Origin: Flagellimonas taeanensis
GTDB lineage: Bacteria; Bacteroidota; Bacteroidia; Flavobacteriales; Flavobacteriaceae
Reading direction: 5' to 3'
NCBI RefSeq assembly: GCF_003584105.1
Contig: NZ_QXFO01000008.1
Coordinates: forward strand, 1 to 64,000
DNA length: 64,000 bases
Below, piece after piece: positions 36,264 through 45,944 of the stretch (the stretch's first letter is position 1; each line of letters starts with the position of its first letter). The notes beneath the pieces are model-generated. The model worked only from the letters and a program-made list of their open reading frames with translations. It did not search any database and was not told the DNA's origin. The position numbers were made by a program, and so were the translations under genes.

Positions 36264-37474
36264 TGTGTTCCAGGCTTGTTAAACTTTAGACTAAATGAAA
36301 GTGTAAAAAATACCAGCCAAAAATATAGGGAGGAATGGGGCAACTCCAAGATTACATTAAAAGAGGCCCAAACCATTAGTCCGAGAATGGATATCATCAA
36401 AAATTTCAGTTCTTTTGTTTTTTCTCTGTCCTGAAAAGACAGGGGCACTATCTTCCGAATAGGGTAGAATAGAAACAAAAAGGGGACCATTCCAATATGG
36501 AAGGCCAAGGTTAGAAAGGAATTATGAGGAGCGACCAACCACCTAGAGAGCGGGTTGTAATCATTCACAAGCACATTTGAGCCGTATTCATTATATATTG
36601 CCGTGCCAAATTCCAAAGTGGAATAAGGTACCCCAAATCCATTGCCAAATATCCCGTAATTGGAAACGATAACATTGTTAAGTACATGTCCCCAATATTC
36701 CAATCGCCATGATACGTTTACATCCCTAAATTGAGGGAAAACAAAAAGTATTATTGAGGACAATGTTATAAGGGCAAGTCCTATTATGCGTTGTTTGGTG
36801 CTGATCTTTAGGAACAGAAAATATAGCAATACAACCAACAAAGCCAAAAAGGCGGAGGCATGGCCAAAACTAAAGCTTATTAGGAAGGCAATAAGCATTA
36901 AAAATGCACTTTTCAGCTTACTGTCCATATAGACCAATGCATAGGCTCCAAAGGTAATGGTTCCTAAAATAGCTATTGGGGAGACATAATTGTGGCCCAA
37001 AATAACTTCATTGTTGGTATAGCCCGTAAAAAAAACAAATAATAAGAATATTACTTGAATAACAATTGATGATTTGGAAAATAGAACTATAAATCTTGTG
37101 GCCCTTTCCACGGACCCGCGAGAGCGGAAAAAATAATTTGCCAAAAAATAGGCAATCCATATATAAATAAAAATGGCATATTGCCTTATGGTGAGAGGCA
37201 AATATTCGGAGCCATATTGTTTTATAATTGAAATAACCAAGTAGCCCAAAGATAACACCAAGGGAAACAGCATATGCGCCAATTGGTATTTTCTCCTAAC
37301 TTTCAATAAAGCCAGAGCACATATTGCAACAAGGGCCACATCATACAAATAAATACCTGAAGATACCGGCGTTTTGGTAAACCCTTTGCCAAAAACAAGC
37401 AAGCCCAAAAACAACAATGCCAACAATGTGCTTACCGTTATCCTTATTTTGCCATATGAATCAATTTTTCTCAA
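36260..37474 (-). CDS. Second O-antigen polymerase/ligase-like membrane protein
   Basis: 404 aa with about ten membrane helices. The external loop near residues 255-320 contains WGHVLNNVIVSNYGIFGNGFGVPYST and WLVAPHNSFLTLAFHIGMVP; the G-x-GFG and PHNSFL elements are those of the Wzy/WaaL class. With the protein at 32537 this makes two candidates for polymerase and ligase. It overlaps the GT4 gene by 4 bp and follows the fusion protein gene by 20 bp. Confidence 0.85.
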   Translation of the reverse strand: MRKIDSYGKIRITVSTLLALLFLGLLVFGKGFTKTPVSSGIYLYDVALVAICALALLKVRRKYQLAHMLFPLVLSLGYLVISIIKQYGSEYLPLTIRQYAIFIYIWIAYFLANYFFRSRGSVERATRFIVLFSKSSIVIQVIFLLFVFFTGYTNNEVILGHNYVSPIAILGTITFGAYALVYMDSKLKSAFLMLIAFLISFSFGHASAFLALLVVLLYFLFLKISTKQRIIGLALITLSSIILFVFPQFRDVNVSWRLEYWGHVLNNVIVSNYGIFGNGFGVPYSTLEFGTAIYNEYGSNVLVNDYNPLSRWLVAPHNSFLTLAFHIGMVPFLFLFYPIRKIVPLSFQDREKTKELKFLMISILGLMVWASFNVILELPHSSLYFWLVFFTLSFSLKFNKPGTQ

Positions 37475-37494
37475 AGAATAATCTTAATATTTTC

Positions 37495-39774
37495 CTATTT
37501 GTCCAACATCCTATCGATATGGGTTTTGAGGGTACTCTCATACTCCTCAAGGAATTGCTTATTAAGTTGCTTTAGCTGCAGTTTTATTTTCTCTTTATTT
37601 TCAATTATATAATTTAATTTCTCTTTTAAAATTCCATAATCCAAATTCTTGATGTTGATTAGGTTTTCACCCAACCCCAACTTATTGTACAAATGGGTCA
37701 CTTTTCCCTTAGGCAACACGTATTCAACCCCTACGGTGGGGATTGTCAAGGCATTGGCAAAAACACTTGAATGAAACCTCATTCCAATGAAATAGTGGCA
37801 CGTGGCAAAGTGTTCCAAGGTCTCCTTTGGAGAATAATATCCACTTAACAGGCTTGCCTTTTCTTTATTTTCTATGCCTTGATATATTAAATATAAGGCC
37901 TTCCTGTCGTCTCCCCCTACATGATAGGAGTTCATGGGTACAAGAACAACATGCCCGTCATTTTCTTGAATGAACTCATTTGCGATTTTAATGTAGGCCT
38001 CAATTCTTCGGTTCAAAGATTCATGGATGGTACAGCCCAAAAAGTTGTCATTCGGAAACACTCTGAAGGAAATTCCCAGCGTGGGCACTTCTGTCTTTGG
38101 CCCTGCTGCTTTTTGGTTCATGGCCCATATATATGCGGGATCAATTATGTTGGTCCTTAACGATCTTTCTCCTCCCAATCCTTTATTCACGGTTTCCAGG
38201 CTTTCACTGTCCCTTAAAACCACAAGGTCATTTTGCTCTATCATTGACAGGGCAACTTTTTTATATAGGGCTTTTTTGATTGGACTGAAGCCTGCCCCAT
38301 AGATCATGGTATATTTTCCCAATCGATTGGCTTTATTGACAATCTCATAATGATCGTATAAATCGGAATAACCCATGATTGGTCCGCCACAATAGACAAA
38401 AAGGTCATGATTGCCCACTTGTCCTTTTATTTCATCTATTGTCAATATTTTTATATCATTTTTTTCAAGGTTTAATTCTATGAGAGTGCGTTCGGTATAT
38501 GCCCTCATATTACTTGCAATGGTAAAGTGGACATCTTGATCAAAATATTCCTTAAAATACCTGATAATTTCACCATAAATAGCTTTGTCCCCAATGGTTT
38601 CGGTCCCAAACCAACCGTACAATAAAATATTTTTAACCTTAACTTTCTTGTTTTCAAGATTGTTTTTTGAGTTAAATCTTCTGTAAATCTCACCTCGGAG
38701 AACTCTTTTGGCCTGGGGAAGGTTATATTGATTTATAAAATACCGATAAATGTCTTTTGAAGTAGGTTTGCTTTGATAGTCATGCATACATGAATTGCAA
38801 TGCTTATCAATCATTTTCTGGCGAATCCCTATATCATTTCGTTTATCCAAAAATCTTTTTAACAGTGTTGGGTGATCAAACTTTTGGAGTTCTTTGTCAT
38901 ATACTCCACAATAGGAAATTTTTCCGCTATCACTGAGATAGACACCCTTGTTCTTTGCAACACAGCTAGCCTTTCTTTGTAGGCCATACAGCATTTGATA
39001 ACTGAGCATATCATACCATATGCGTTTGTTTATCCCAAATCTTTTATCCCTGGATAAATTCTGATAGAACTCCCATATGTAATATCTATCCTTTTGGGAA
39101 ATGGCAAACTGATCGTGTATGTGTTCATTTCCAAGCCTTTCAATAACAGTTGCCACACCAAAGTAGGGTACAATTCCGTTGCTTAGACTATAAGCGTAAA
39201 CATTAAAAACATCTTGATAGTTCCTTTTATGAATTGTCATCAATATACTTGGGACCATCCCATTGCCCTTTATGTGGCCAAATGATGACTCCAATTGGCC
39301 CCATGCATTTGGTCTTCCCCTTACTTCATTGTGTATTTCTCCAACCCCATCCATGCTCAAAACCATATTGAACTGTACTTTGTTTTGCTCACAAAGTTTT
39401 TTTATTTCAGGTAACCATTCTTTAATCCGATTTGGAAGCTGGCCATTACTGTTTATCGAAAAATGTTGAAGGCTTTTTAGCTTTGATACCAAAACAGCTA
39501 TTACCTCCACCAAATCCTTTTTCATGAAAGGCTCCCCACCACTTAGTCCTATGGATTCAATGTTATCAAATAGGGGGTCTGATAATATTTCATCCAAACC
39601 CTTAATCGAAACCTCATCCCGTTGTTTAATTTCGTGGATATTGCACATTACACATTTATGGTTGCACAATGTGGCAGTCGGGTAGTTTAGAAAATATGGT
39701 TTCCCACTGACAATGTATTTGGCTTCCCTAAGAAGGTATCTTGAAGTTTTTTTTATTAAATCAGTAGTTCTCAT
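37495..39774 (-). CDS. Fusion: radical SAM enzyme + polysaccharide pyruvyl transferase
   Basis: 759 aa in one uninterrupted frame. Residues 30-335 are radical SAM: Cys37-x3-Cys41-x2-Cys44 in TLCNHKCVMCNIHE, SGGEP at 78-82, then auxiliary-cluster cysteines 271, 289, 326 and 329 in a SPASM-like pattern. Residues about 379-740 are a polysaccharide pyruvyl transferase domain: ILLYGWFGTETIGDKAIYGEI, VYCGGPIMGYSD, and IGMRFHSSVFANALTIPTVGVEY. The second domain would put a pyruvyl group (ketal) on a lipid-linked sugar; the first may modify that sugar or another part of the polymer. The combination is unusual to me. It lies 1 bp from the flippase gene. Confidence 0.9.
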   Translation of the reverse strand: MRTTDLIKKTSRYLLREAKYIVSGKPYFLNYPTATLCNHKCVMCNIHEIKQRDEVSIKGLDEILSDPLFDNIESIGLSGGEPFMKKDLVEVIAVLVSKLKSLQHFSINSNGQLPNRIKEWLPEIKKLCEQNKVQFNMVLSMDGVGEIHNEVRGRPNAWGQLESSFGHIKGNGMVPSILMTIHKRNYQDVFNVYAYSLSNGIVPYFGVATVIERLGNEHIHDQFAISQKDRYYIWEFYQNLSRDKRFGINKRIWYDMLSYQMLYGLQRKASCVAKNKGVYLSDSGKISYCGVYDKELQKFDHPTLLKRFLDKRNDIGIRQKMIDKHCNSCMHDYQSKPTSKDIYRYFINQYNLPQAKRVLRGEIYRRFNSKNNLENKKVKVKNILLYGWFGTETIGDKAIYGEIIRYFKEYFDQDVHFTIASNMRAYTERTLIELNLEKNDIKILTIDEIKGQVGNHDLFVYCGGPIMGYSDLYDHYEIVNKANRLGKYTMIYGAGFSPIKKALYKKVALSMIEQNDLVVLRDSESLETVNKGLGGERSLRTNIIDPAYIWAMNQKAAGPKTEVPTLGISFRVFPNDNFLGCTIHESLNRRIEAYIKIANEFIQENDGHVVLVPMNSYHVGGDDRKALYLIYQGIENKEKASLLSGYYSPKETLEHFATCHYFIGMRFHSSVFANALTIPTVGVEYVLPKGKVTHLYNKLGLGENLINIKNLDYGILKEKLNYIIENKEKIKLQLKQLNKQFLEEYESTLKTHIDRMLDK

Positions 39775-39775
39775 T

Positions 39776-41125
39776 TTAAAAATATTTTTTCATCGATCTC
39801 ATAAATCTCAACAAAACCCATCCCAATAATACTATGTTCAAAAGTATTAACACGTATGCATTTTCAATGGCATTATGTAGTGCAAGCTCAATCAAAAGCA
39901 GCAAAAAGCACGTCAAAAAACTAAATCCTAACCCTTTATAATCTATCCTAACCCTTTGTTTAAGATAAATCAATCCAGTAGTCAAATGAACCAATAAAGC
40001 TATTCCCAAGGCGAATATTATCCCTGTTGGGGAGTGGCCTATGATTGGCAAAAGTAGGAATAGTACAACGGCTTCTAAAATTAAAATCCTATTATACGTT
40101 TTTTGCTCTGCCAAATTCCTATAGATAACACCCAAATTCGCAGTCACACCCCTAAGTACCCCATACACCAGAATATATTGTAACAGTTCCATTTCCAACA
40201 ATTCTATGTGGTTTATCTTTTTAAGAAAAACAGGTGCGGTGAAATAAATCAGTAAAGAAAACAGTGTTAGCAAAACCCCTGTTTCCTGTACTATTTTGTT
40301 AAAAACCAACGATAGGCTTTCTTTCATTTCCTTTTGGGCCGCATACACGGGATAAATCAATTTATTCAAGGGATAAATCAAAAAATTTGTAGGTGAAATC
40401 CCTATTAAAAAAGTGAAGGCATAAACGGCAAAGGATTCTATACCAATCAGTTTTGGAACAACCAAATCCAATCCTTGTCTAATAAAATAAGTTAGCAAAA
40501 TAAATCCTAGTATTTGCTTTGAGAAATGAATAAGATTCTTGGCGTATTTCTTGTCAAATCCCTTTAAATTATGAACAGGTATAAAAAAATAGCTGACAAC
40601 GGTCTGAATCACAAAATATAAGATATAAGCAAAAACCAATGCCCAAATACTCTTAAAGTGAATCATTAATCCAATACCCGCCATCAGACCCAACAAATAA
40701 CTGCCTTTCTCTATAAGAACGATTCTGGCCATCTGTCTTTTCTTGTACAATTCATAAACCATAGGGTTTTTTAATGGTTCAAGCACAAAAATTATGGAAG
40801 AAATTGCTATCGGACCAAACAAATCAGAGGTTCCATAGAATGGATCAAAAAAAAAGCTTGACAATAAAAGTCCTATTGATATTATGAGTCCTTTTATCAG
40901 ATTGACCTTAAAGATTGTATTCAAAATCCGTACCTCTCCTTCAATAACATAATAGTCTCCTATTCCGACTTCCATAAATCTCATTCCAAACATTATAACA
41001 GCCAAAATGATATTATATAATCCATATTGAGCGATTTCCAATTCTTGCGATGAAATAAAATTCAATGCAAAAAAAGCCATTTGGCCAAGCCAAAAAAAGA
41101 TAAAAGTTACTATTTGGTTTTTCAA
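39776..41125 (-). CDS. Polysaccharide flippase (Wzx/MATE-like)
   Basis: 449 aa, about 12-14 membrane helices with no large soluble domain, starting MKNQIVTFIFFWLGQMAFFALNFISSQELEIAQYGLYNII. This is the pattern of the polysaccharide transporter family that turns undecaprenyl-PP-linked repeat units to the outer face of the membrane. It is the first gene after the 400-bp gap and so opens the AT-rich part of the locus. Confidence 0.88.
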   Translation of the reverse strand: MKNQIVTFIFFWLGQMAFFALNFISSQELEIAQYGLYNIILAVIMFGMRFMEVGIGDYYVIEGEVRILNTIFKVNLIKGLIISIGLLLSSFFFDPFYGTSDLFGPIAISSIIFVLEPLKNPMVYELYKKRQMARIVLIEKGSYLLGLMAGIGLMIHFKSIWALVFAYILYFVIQTVVSYFFIPVHNLKGFDKKYAKNLIHFSKQILGFILLTYFIRQGLDLVVPKLIGIESFAVYAFTFLIGISPTNFLIYPLNKLIYPVYAAQKEMKESLSLVFNKIVQETGVLLTLFSLLIYFTAPVFLKKINHIELLEMELLQYILVYGVLRGVTANLGVIYRNLAEQKTYNRILILEAVVLFLLLPIIGHSPTGIIFALGIALLVHLTTGLIYLKQRVRIDYKGLGFSFLTCFLLLLIELALHNAIENAYVLILLNIVLLGWVLLRFMRSMKKYF

Positions 41126-41526
41126 AAAAAAATTGAAAAGAAGGGTTTTTAACTAATTTTTTTCCTTGTTGAATTCGAATTTCTAAATAAATGTCTATTC
41201 TTTTTTCCTTAGGATTTTATGTGACATCCATTTTGTTTTTCATATTACATGTATGTTTAACATTGTATTTTCAAATACAAAAACAAATCTAGAACAAATA
41301 TCCTCCTTTGGGATAAAAATCAATGCTTATAATTAATTTTTGAACTCTTCTGTTTTTATCCTGACATAATATCCTTCATGTGGTGTCAATAAAATTTTCT
41401 CCTTATGACATTTTGACCATAGCTTATGAAAGCTGTTCCTTTTTCAAGAAAACTTTAAGTCTTTTTAAATATGCCACCATATAAAATCAAAAACAATCTC
41501 CACTCTTAAATAATTGTCGGGCAAAC
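41126..41526. other. 401-bp AT-rich gap in the polysaccharide locus
   Basis: No gene, tRNA or clear repeat is visible. The gap separates rfbC from the flippase gene, both on the minus strand, so it probably carries a promoter for the downstream cassette or an end for the rfb transcript. TAGATTTG at 41284-41291 on the minus strand fits the -7 consensus, but no -33 box stands at the right distance. Confidence 0.5.
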
Positions 41527-42075
41527 TCAAACCGCATAGTTTTTAAAACCCACTAATCCTTTGTCCTTTTCCGAAAGCATCAAACCATTAGGGCCTATTT
41601 CCCAATCAATTCCCAAGGAAACATCATCATATCGAATCCCACTCTCTGCCTCGGGATTATAGCAATTGTCACACTTATAAAACACTTGGGCAGATTCACT
41701 CAGCGTTAAAAAACCGTGGGCAAACCCCTTTGGAACAAAAAGCTGTTTTTTGTTTGTATCGCTTAATTCAATCGATATGTGCTGGCCAAAAGTGGGGGAA
41801 TCTTTACGCATATCAACCGCCACATCTTGAATCTTTCCTTGAAACACTGAAACCAATTTTGCCTGTGCATGTTCTCCTTTTTGAAAATGGAGGCCGCGAA
41901 GCACTCCTTTCTTTGAAAAAGATTGATTGTCCTGTACAAAATTCACCTCTCTTCCAATGGCTTCGCAGAAATTCTTGTGGTTATAACTTTCAAAGAAATA
42001 ACCCCTTTCGTCCTCGAATATGGTGGGCTCCAAAATAAAACAACCTTTAAGCTTAGTCTCCGTTGCCTTGATCAT
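41527..42075 (-). CDS. rfbC: dTDP-4-dehydrorhamnose 3,5-epimerase
   Basis: 182-aa cupin enzyme, third step of dTDP-L-rhamnose synthesis. Conserved parts: [35 protein letters not shown] (catalytic His in LRGLHFQ), [18 protein letters not shown], and [23 protein letters not shown]. It overlaps rfbA by 4 bp, so translation is coupled. Last gene of the wzz-rfbDBAC run. Confidence 0.96.
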   Translation of the reverse strand: MIKATETKLKGCFILEPTIFEDERGYFFESYNHKNFCEAIGREVNFVQDNQSFSKKGVLRGLHFQKGEHAQAKLVSVFQGKIQDVAVDMRKDSPTFGQHISIELSDTNKKQLFVPKGFAHGFLTLSESAQVFYKCDNCYNPEAESGIRYDDVSLGIDWEIGPNGLMLSEKDKGLVGFKNYAV

Positions 42076-42941
42076 ACCTCTTTGTTCAAAATGCCCAAAA
42101 GGCGGTTGCCATATCCACTTTTTAGCAGTGGTTGGGCCAATTCCTTAAATTGTTCTTTGCTGATGTAGCCCATCTCATAGGCTGCCACTTCTATTGCTCC
42201 TATGACCACGCCTTGGCGTTCCTCGATTACCTCAACAAATTGTGAGGCCTGCATCAGGGCCTGGAACGTGCCGGTATCCAACCAAGCCGTTCCTTGATCG
42301 AGAATACTCACATTAAGCTTGCCTCTTTTCAAGTATTCCTTGTTGACATCCGTTATTTCCAACTCTCCTCTTGCACTTGGTTGTATGCTTTTGGCTATGG
42401 AAACCACCTCGTTGTCATAAAAATAGATGCCTGGCACCACGTAATTGCTCTTAGGGCTTTCGGGTTTTTCCTCTATGCTGATGGCCTTTCCTTCGACATC
42501 AAACTCCACCACACCATATCGCTTGGGATCATTCACCCTATAGGCATAGATAATTCCTCCATCCGGATCATTGTTGGATTGTAACAGCTTGGACAGTCCG
42601 GTTCCATAAAAGATATTGTCACCAAGTACCAACGCCACTTTGTCGTGCCCGATAAACTTCTCACCAATGATAAAGGCCTCTGCCAATCCGTTTGGGTCTT
42701 CTTGGACAGCATAGGAAAACGAACAGCCATACTTTTGGCCATCGCCCAACAATTCTTGGAACAGTGGGAGGTCCTTTGGGGTGGAAATGATAAGTATTTC
42801 TTGGATTCCCGCATACATAAGGGTAGACAGCGGGTAATAAATCATAGGCTTGTCATAGATGGGCATCAATTGTTTGCTCACCGAAAGGGTCAATGGGTGC
42901 AGTCTGCTGCCGGTTCCCCCTGCCAAAATGATTCCTTTCAT
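42072..42941 (-). CDS. rfbA: Glucose-1-phosphate thymidylyltransferase
   Basis: 289 aa, standard length. First step of dTDP-rhamnose synthesis: glucose-1-phosphate + dTTP to dTDP-glucose. [13 protein letters not shown] (nucleotide-binding loop, near residues 6-18), [27 protein letters not shown] and [14 protein letters not shown] identify it firmly. It lies 6 bp after rfbB and overlaps rfbC by 4 bp. Confidence 0.97.
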   Translation of the reverse strand: MKGIILAGGTGSRLHPLTLSVSKQLMPIYDKPMIYYPLSTLMYAGIQEILIISTPKDLPLFQELLGDGQKYGCSFSYAVQEDPNGLAEAFIIGEKFIGHDKVALVLGDNIFYGTGLSKLLQSNNDPDGGIIYAYRVNDPKRYGVVEFDVEGKAISIEEKPESPKSNYVVPGIYFYDNEVVSIAKSIQPSARGELEITDVNKEYLKRGKLNVSILDQGTAWLDTGTFQALMQASQFVEVIEERQGVVIGAIEVAAYEMGYISKEQFKELAQPLLKSGYGNRLLGILNKEV

Positions 42942-42947
42942 ACTGCT

Positions 42948-44009
42948 CTACGGTTGATATTGTTTCTGATAGTACAATGTATAATCCCCAGAAGTGACAT
43001 GGTCCAGCCATTCTTGGTTGTCCAAATACCAATCAATGGTGCGTTCCAAGCCTTCCTCGAAGGTCACGGACGGTTTCCAGCCCAATTCCCTATTGATCTT
43101 GGAAGCATCTATGGCATATCGCAAATCGTGTCCGGGACGATCTTTTACAAAAGTGATCAGTTTTTCCGATGTTCCCTTCATTCTATTGAGCTTTTTGTCC
43201 ATCAAACGGCACAATAGTTTTGTCAGATCGATGTTCTTCCACTCGTTAAAACCTCCAATGTTGTAGGTTTCCCCATTTTTCCCTTTGTGGAATATCAAAT
43301 CAATGGCCTCGGCGTGGTCTTTCACATACAACCAATCACGGGTATAGTTTCCATCGCCATATACGGGCAAAGGTCTATTATTGATGATGTTATTGATGAA
43401 AAGAGGAATCAGCTTCTCGGGAAAATGGTTGGGGCCATAATTGTTGGAGCAATTGGAAATCACAAAGGGCAAATCATAGGTTTCCCCATAGGCCCTCACA
43501 AAATGGTCCGAGCTTGCCTTGGAGGCAGAGTATGGGGAATTCGGACTATAAGGAGTCATTTCCGTAAAAAGACCTGTATCGCCCAAAGTGCCATACACTT
43601 CATCTGTGCTAATATGATAGAACTTGAAACTTGGGTTGTCCTTTGCGGCACTCAATGAAGCATTCAGCAAGTTTACGGTGCCAAGCACATTCGCCCTTAC
43701 AAAGGACAATGGATTGGAAATGGAACGATCCACATGGGATTCTGCGGCCAAATGGATCACGCCATCAAACTTGGTTTGGGAAAAAAGGTGGTTGATGAAG
43801 TCGGTATCCACAATATCCCCTTTGACAAAGGAATAGTTTCGGGCCTCCTGCACGTCTTTTAAGTTTTCCAGATTGCCCGCATAGGTCAGGGCATCAAGGT
43901 TATAGGTATGGTAGTACGGATAGCTGTTTACAAAGCGCCTTACTACATGGGAGCCTATAAAGCCTGCTCCTCCTGTGATTAAAATGCTTTTGGGGGTGCT
44001 TTTTTTCAT
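42948..44009 (-). CDS. rfbB: dTDP-glucose 4,6-dehydratase
   Basis: 353 aa from the Met at 44009 (MKKSTPKSILITGGAGFIGS); AGAGGTG lies just upstream as a ribosome-binding site, and the ten codons further up are not typical. Second step of dTDP-rhamnose synthesis. NAD-binding TGGAGFIGSH, HLAAESHVDRSI, STDEVYG, and the catalytic YSASKASSDH (Tyr-x3-Lys) are all present, as is the end YNIGGFNEWKNIDLT. Confidence 0.97.
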   Translation of the reverse strand: MKKSTPKSILITGGAGFIGSHVVRRFVNSYPYYHTYNLDALTYAGNLENLKDVQEARNYSFVKGDIVDTDFINHLFSQTKFDGVIHLAAESHVDRSISNPLSFVRANVLGTVNLLNASLSAAKDNPSFKFYHISTDEVYGTLGDTGLFTEMTPYSPNSPYSASKASSDHFVRAYGETYDLPFVISNCSNNYGPNHFPEKLIPLFINNIINNRPLPVYGDGNYTRDWLYVKDHAEAIDLIFHKGKNGETYNIGGFNEWKNIDLTKLLCRLMDKKLNRMKGTSEKLITFVKDRPGHDLRYAIDASKINRELGWKPSVTFEEGLERTIDWYLDNQEWLDHVTSGDYTLYYQKQYQP

Positions 44010-44057
44010 TTTCACCTCTTGTAAAATGGCCAAAAACATTCCGTAACTTTTGTGTGT

Positions 44058-44834
44058 TCAAGAAAGAACGCTGTTCCTTGGCCTTTTTGCGAAAGTACGA
44101 TAATTCCTATCCAAAACAATGTTCACCTTGTCTGACAGGCCGTTTTCTTTCAGAATTAGCTCGGCGAAATCATACCAGGTCATGGGCTTGCCATCGGTGA
44201 CATGATAGGTACCGAAAGACTTTTCGCCAGATAAGAGGTTTTTGATGATATAGCTAGCTAAGGATTCCGTATTTGTAGGGCACCCTATTTGTTCATCCGT
44301 GATATGAAGATCTTGCCCTTCCGATGCTTTTTTTACAATGGTCCTATAAAAATTATGACCGTACTTTTTACTATACAGCCAAGATGTCCGGATAATATAG
44401 TGGTTGGGCCATATCTGTCGGATATACTGTTCTCCTTTGAGTTTGGACTTTCCATATTCGTTGATTGGGTTGGTTTCATCTTCAACGGTATATGGGCCTT
44501 CTTTTGTGCCATCAAACACATAATCGCTTGAGACGTGGATTAAAACAACCCCATGCTCCTTACAAGCGCTCACCAAATTTTTGATCCCTTCAGCATTTAC
44601 TGCAAAAGCGGGTTCTGGAGTCTTCTCCGCCTGTTCCACATTGGTGTAAGCGGCACAATTGATGCAATAGTCATAGTTCCCCGTTTGAAAAATGCTATTG
44701 ATCACTTCTTGGTCGGTAATGTCCAACTCGGATGAATCCCTAAAATCAAAAAACGTATCCTTTACAAAAGGAGCAAGCTCCCTGAGGGTCTGGCCCATTT
44801 GGCCCGCCGATCCAGTTACAAGAATCCTTTTCAT
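44058..44834 (-). CDS. rfbD: dTDP-4-dehydrorhamnose reductase
   Basis: 258 aa, rather short for the family (usually 280-300); the C-terminus ends at RTFAKRPRNSVLS, a motif normally followed by a further 15-25 residues. NAD(P)-binding VTGSAGQMGQTLRE, NCAAYTNVEQAE, SSDYVFDGTKEGPY, and the Tyr-x3-Lys in NEYGKSKLKGE are intact, so the enzyme is likely active. Final step to dTDP-L-rhamnose. Read first of the four rfb genes, after wzz (56 bp). Confidence 0.94.
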   Translation of the reverse strand: MKRILVTGSAGQMGQTLRELAPFVKDTFFDFRDSSELDITDQEVINSIFQTGNYDYCINCAAYTNVEQAEKTPEPAFAVNAEGIKNLVSACKEHGVVLIHVSSDYVFDGTKEGPYTVEDETNPINEYGKSKLKGEQYIRQIWPNHYIIRTSWLYSKKYGHNFYRTIVKKASEGQDLHITDEQIGCPTNTESLASYIIKNLLSGEKSFGTYHVTDGKPMTWYDFAELILKENGLSDKVNIVLDRNYRTFAKRPRNSVLS

Positions 44835-44890
44835 GAAGTGGCGCTTTCAAAATTCGGACCAAGGCTTTTTTGGTTCAAACAAATTATGGG

Positions 44891-45940
44891 CTATTCTTTG
44901 TTGTACGTTTTCAAAAATCGGTTCAGCTCAAGTATGCCAAGTATTCCCAAGGCCAAGGCCAATAACAAAATAGGCATTTTAAACTTGTAACTTTTCCAGA
45001 TTCCCTTCTGTTGCACTCCTCTTGTGGGAAAATCACTGATCACATTAATGATTGTTGATTTATTGGCACGTTCTTCGTTCAACTCTACCAATTTTTCCTT
45101 CAAGATGTCCTTTTCTTGTACCAAGGCGAGCTCCCTATTGTTGCTTTTTCCACCCTCTCCCATATTGATGCTGGTCCCTTGCATGGGCTTGTCCGCCTCT
45201 TTGACAAGTACCGTTCGATATAAGCTTTGAAGTGAGTCTATTTCTGCCAATTGATTTCTATAGATGGTATCCTGAAGGGCAAGGTTTTCATCGTTGATTT
45301 TTTTCTGCAACTTAAAGTAGTCGTTTACCGAAATGGAGCCTATAACGGCGGGTTGCAATTTTTTGGCCACCCTATTATCTATACTGATGACCGATATTTG
45401 GTGAAACCTCGCGTCCAACGAATTGAAGTTTTTCAAATAGTTTTCAAGGTCTATGGTTTTTTGGGTGGTGGTGTCCAGTTCCCGGATAAATTCATCGAAC
45501 AGTCTTATCTTTTGGTTTTCGTCCGAATAAGAATCAACAAAAATTTCTTTTATGCTGGCCGCTTCATGCTCTGTAATATTCAATGCCGTGGCCAATGCCA
45601 CAGAATCCTTGGCATCTGCTAAATCATTGTAAAATGAAATATTGTTGTACAACTGTTGTACACTGTTGAAGTTTGGCTCGACCACCATTTTGGAAACATA
45701 CCTGTCAGGAGTGATCATGTCCAGTAAATATCCTCCAATCCCTCCTACTATGATAGCGATGCCTAGTACTATGATGTTTTTTTGGATAAATAAGAGAAAG
45801 AGCAGCACCGCATGGAAAATACCCTTGAAAATACTCCCTATAAAATTGAAGAACTTCTGAAAGCCCCTACCGATCACCTGAAACAGTTGTCCCAAATCTA
45901 TTTCGTCCGATGTGCTCTGTTTTGTGGGTTGGTCTGCCAT
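44891..45940 (-). CDS. Chain length determinant (Wzz-like) protein
   Basis: 349 aa. A membrane helix near residues 53-72 (NIIVLGIAIIVGGIGGYLLD), a long periplasmic helical part, and a last helix near 325-340 (FKMPILLLALALGILGIL) followed by a short cytoplasmic end: the Wzz topology. No tyrosine-kinase domain is attached. It would set the length of the polymer made by the Wzy protein(s) downstream. It lies 4 bp after the DUF6909 gene and 56 bp before rfbD. Confidence 0.85.
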   Translation of the reverse strand: MADQPTKQSTSDEIDLGQLFQVIGRGFQKFFNFIGSIFKGIFHAVLLFLLFIQKNIIVLGIAIIVGGIGGYLLDMITPDRYVSKMVVEPNFNSVQQLYNNISFYNDLADAKDSVALATALNITEHEAASIKEIFVDSYSDENQKIRLFDEFIRELDTTTQKTIDLENYLKNFNSLDARFHQISVISIDNRVAKKLQPAVIGSISVNDYFKLQKKINDENLALQDTIYRNQLAEIDSLQSLYRTVLVKEADKPMQGTSINMGEGGKSNNRELALVQEKDILKEKLVELNEERANKSTIINVISDFPTRGVQQKGIWKSYKFKMPILLLALALGILGILELNRFLKTYNKE

Positions 45941-45944
45941 ATAG

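Noticed and set aside
37495..39774. Radical SAM/pyruvyl transferase fusion as two genes joined by error
   Set aside because: The linker (about residues 335-378) is plausible coding sequence with the same composition, and there is no ATG with ribosome-binding site at the domain border. An error cannot be excluded without reads, but nothing points to one.
41126..41526. tRNA, small gene or insertion-sequence remnant in the 401-bp gap
   Set aside because: No cloverleaf-compatible pairing, no open frame of note, no terminal inverted repeats or target duplication were found.
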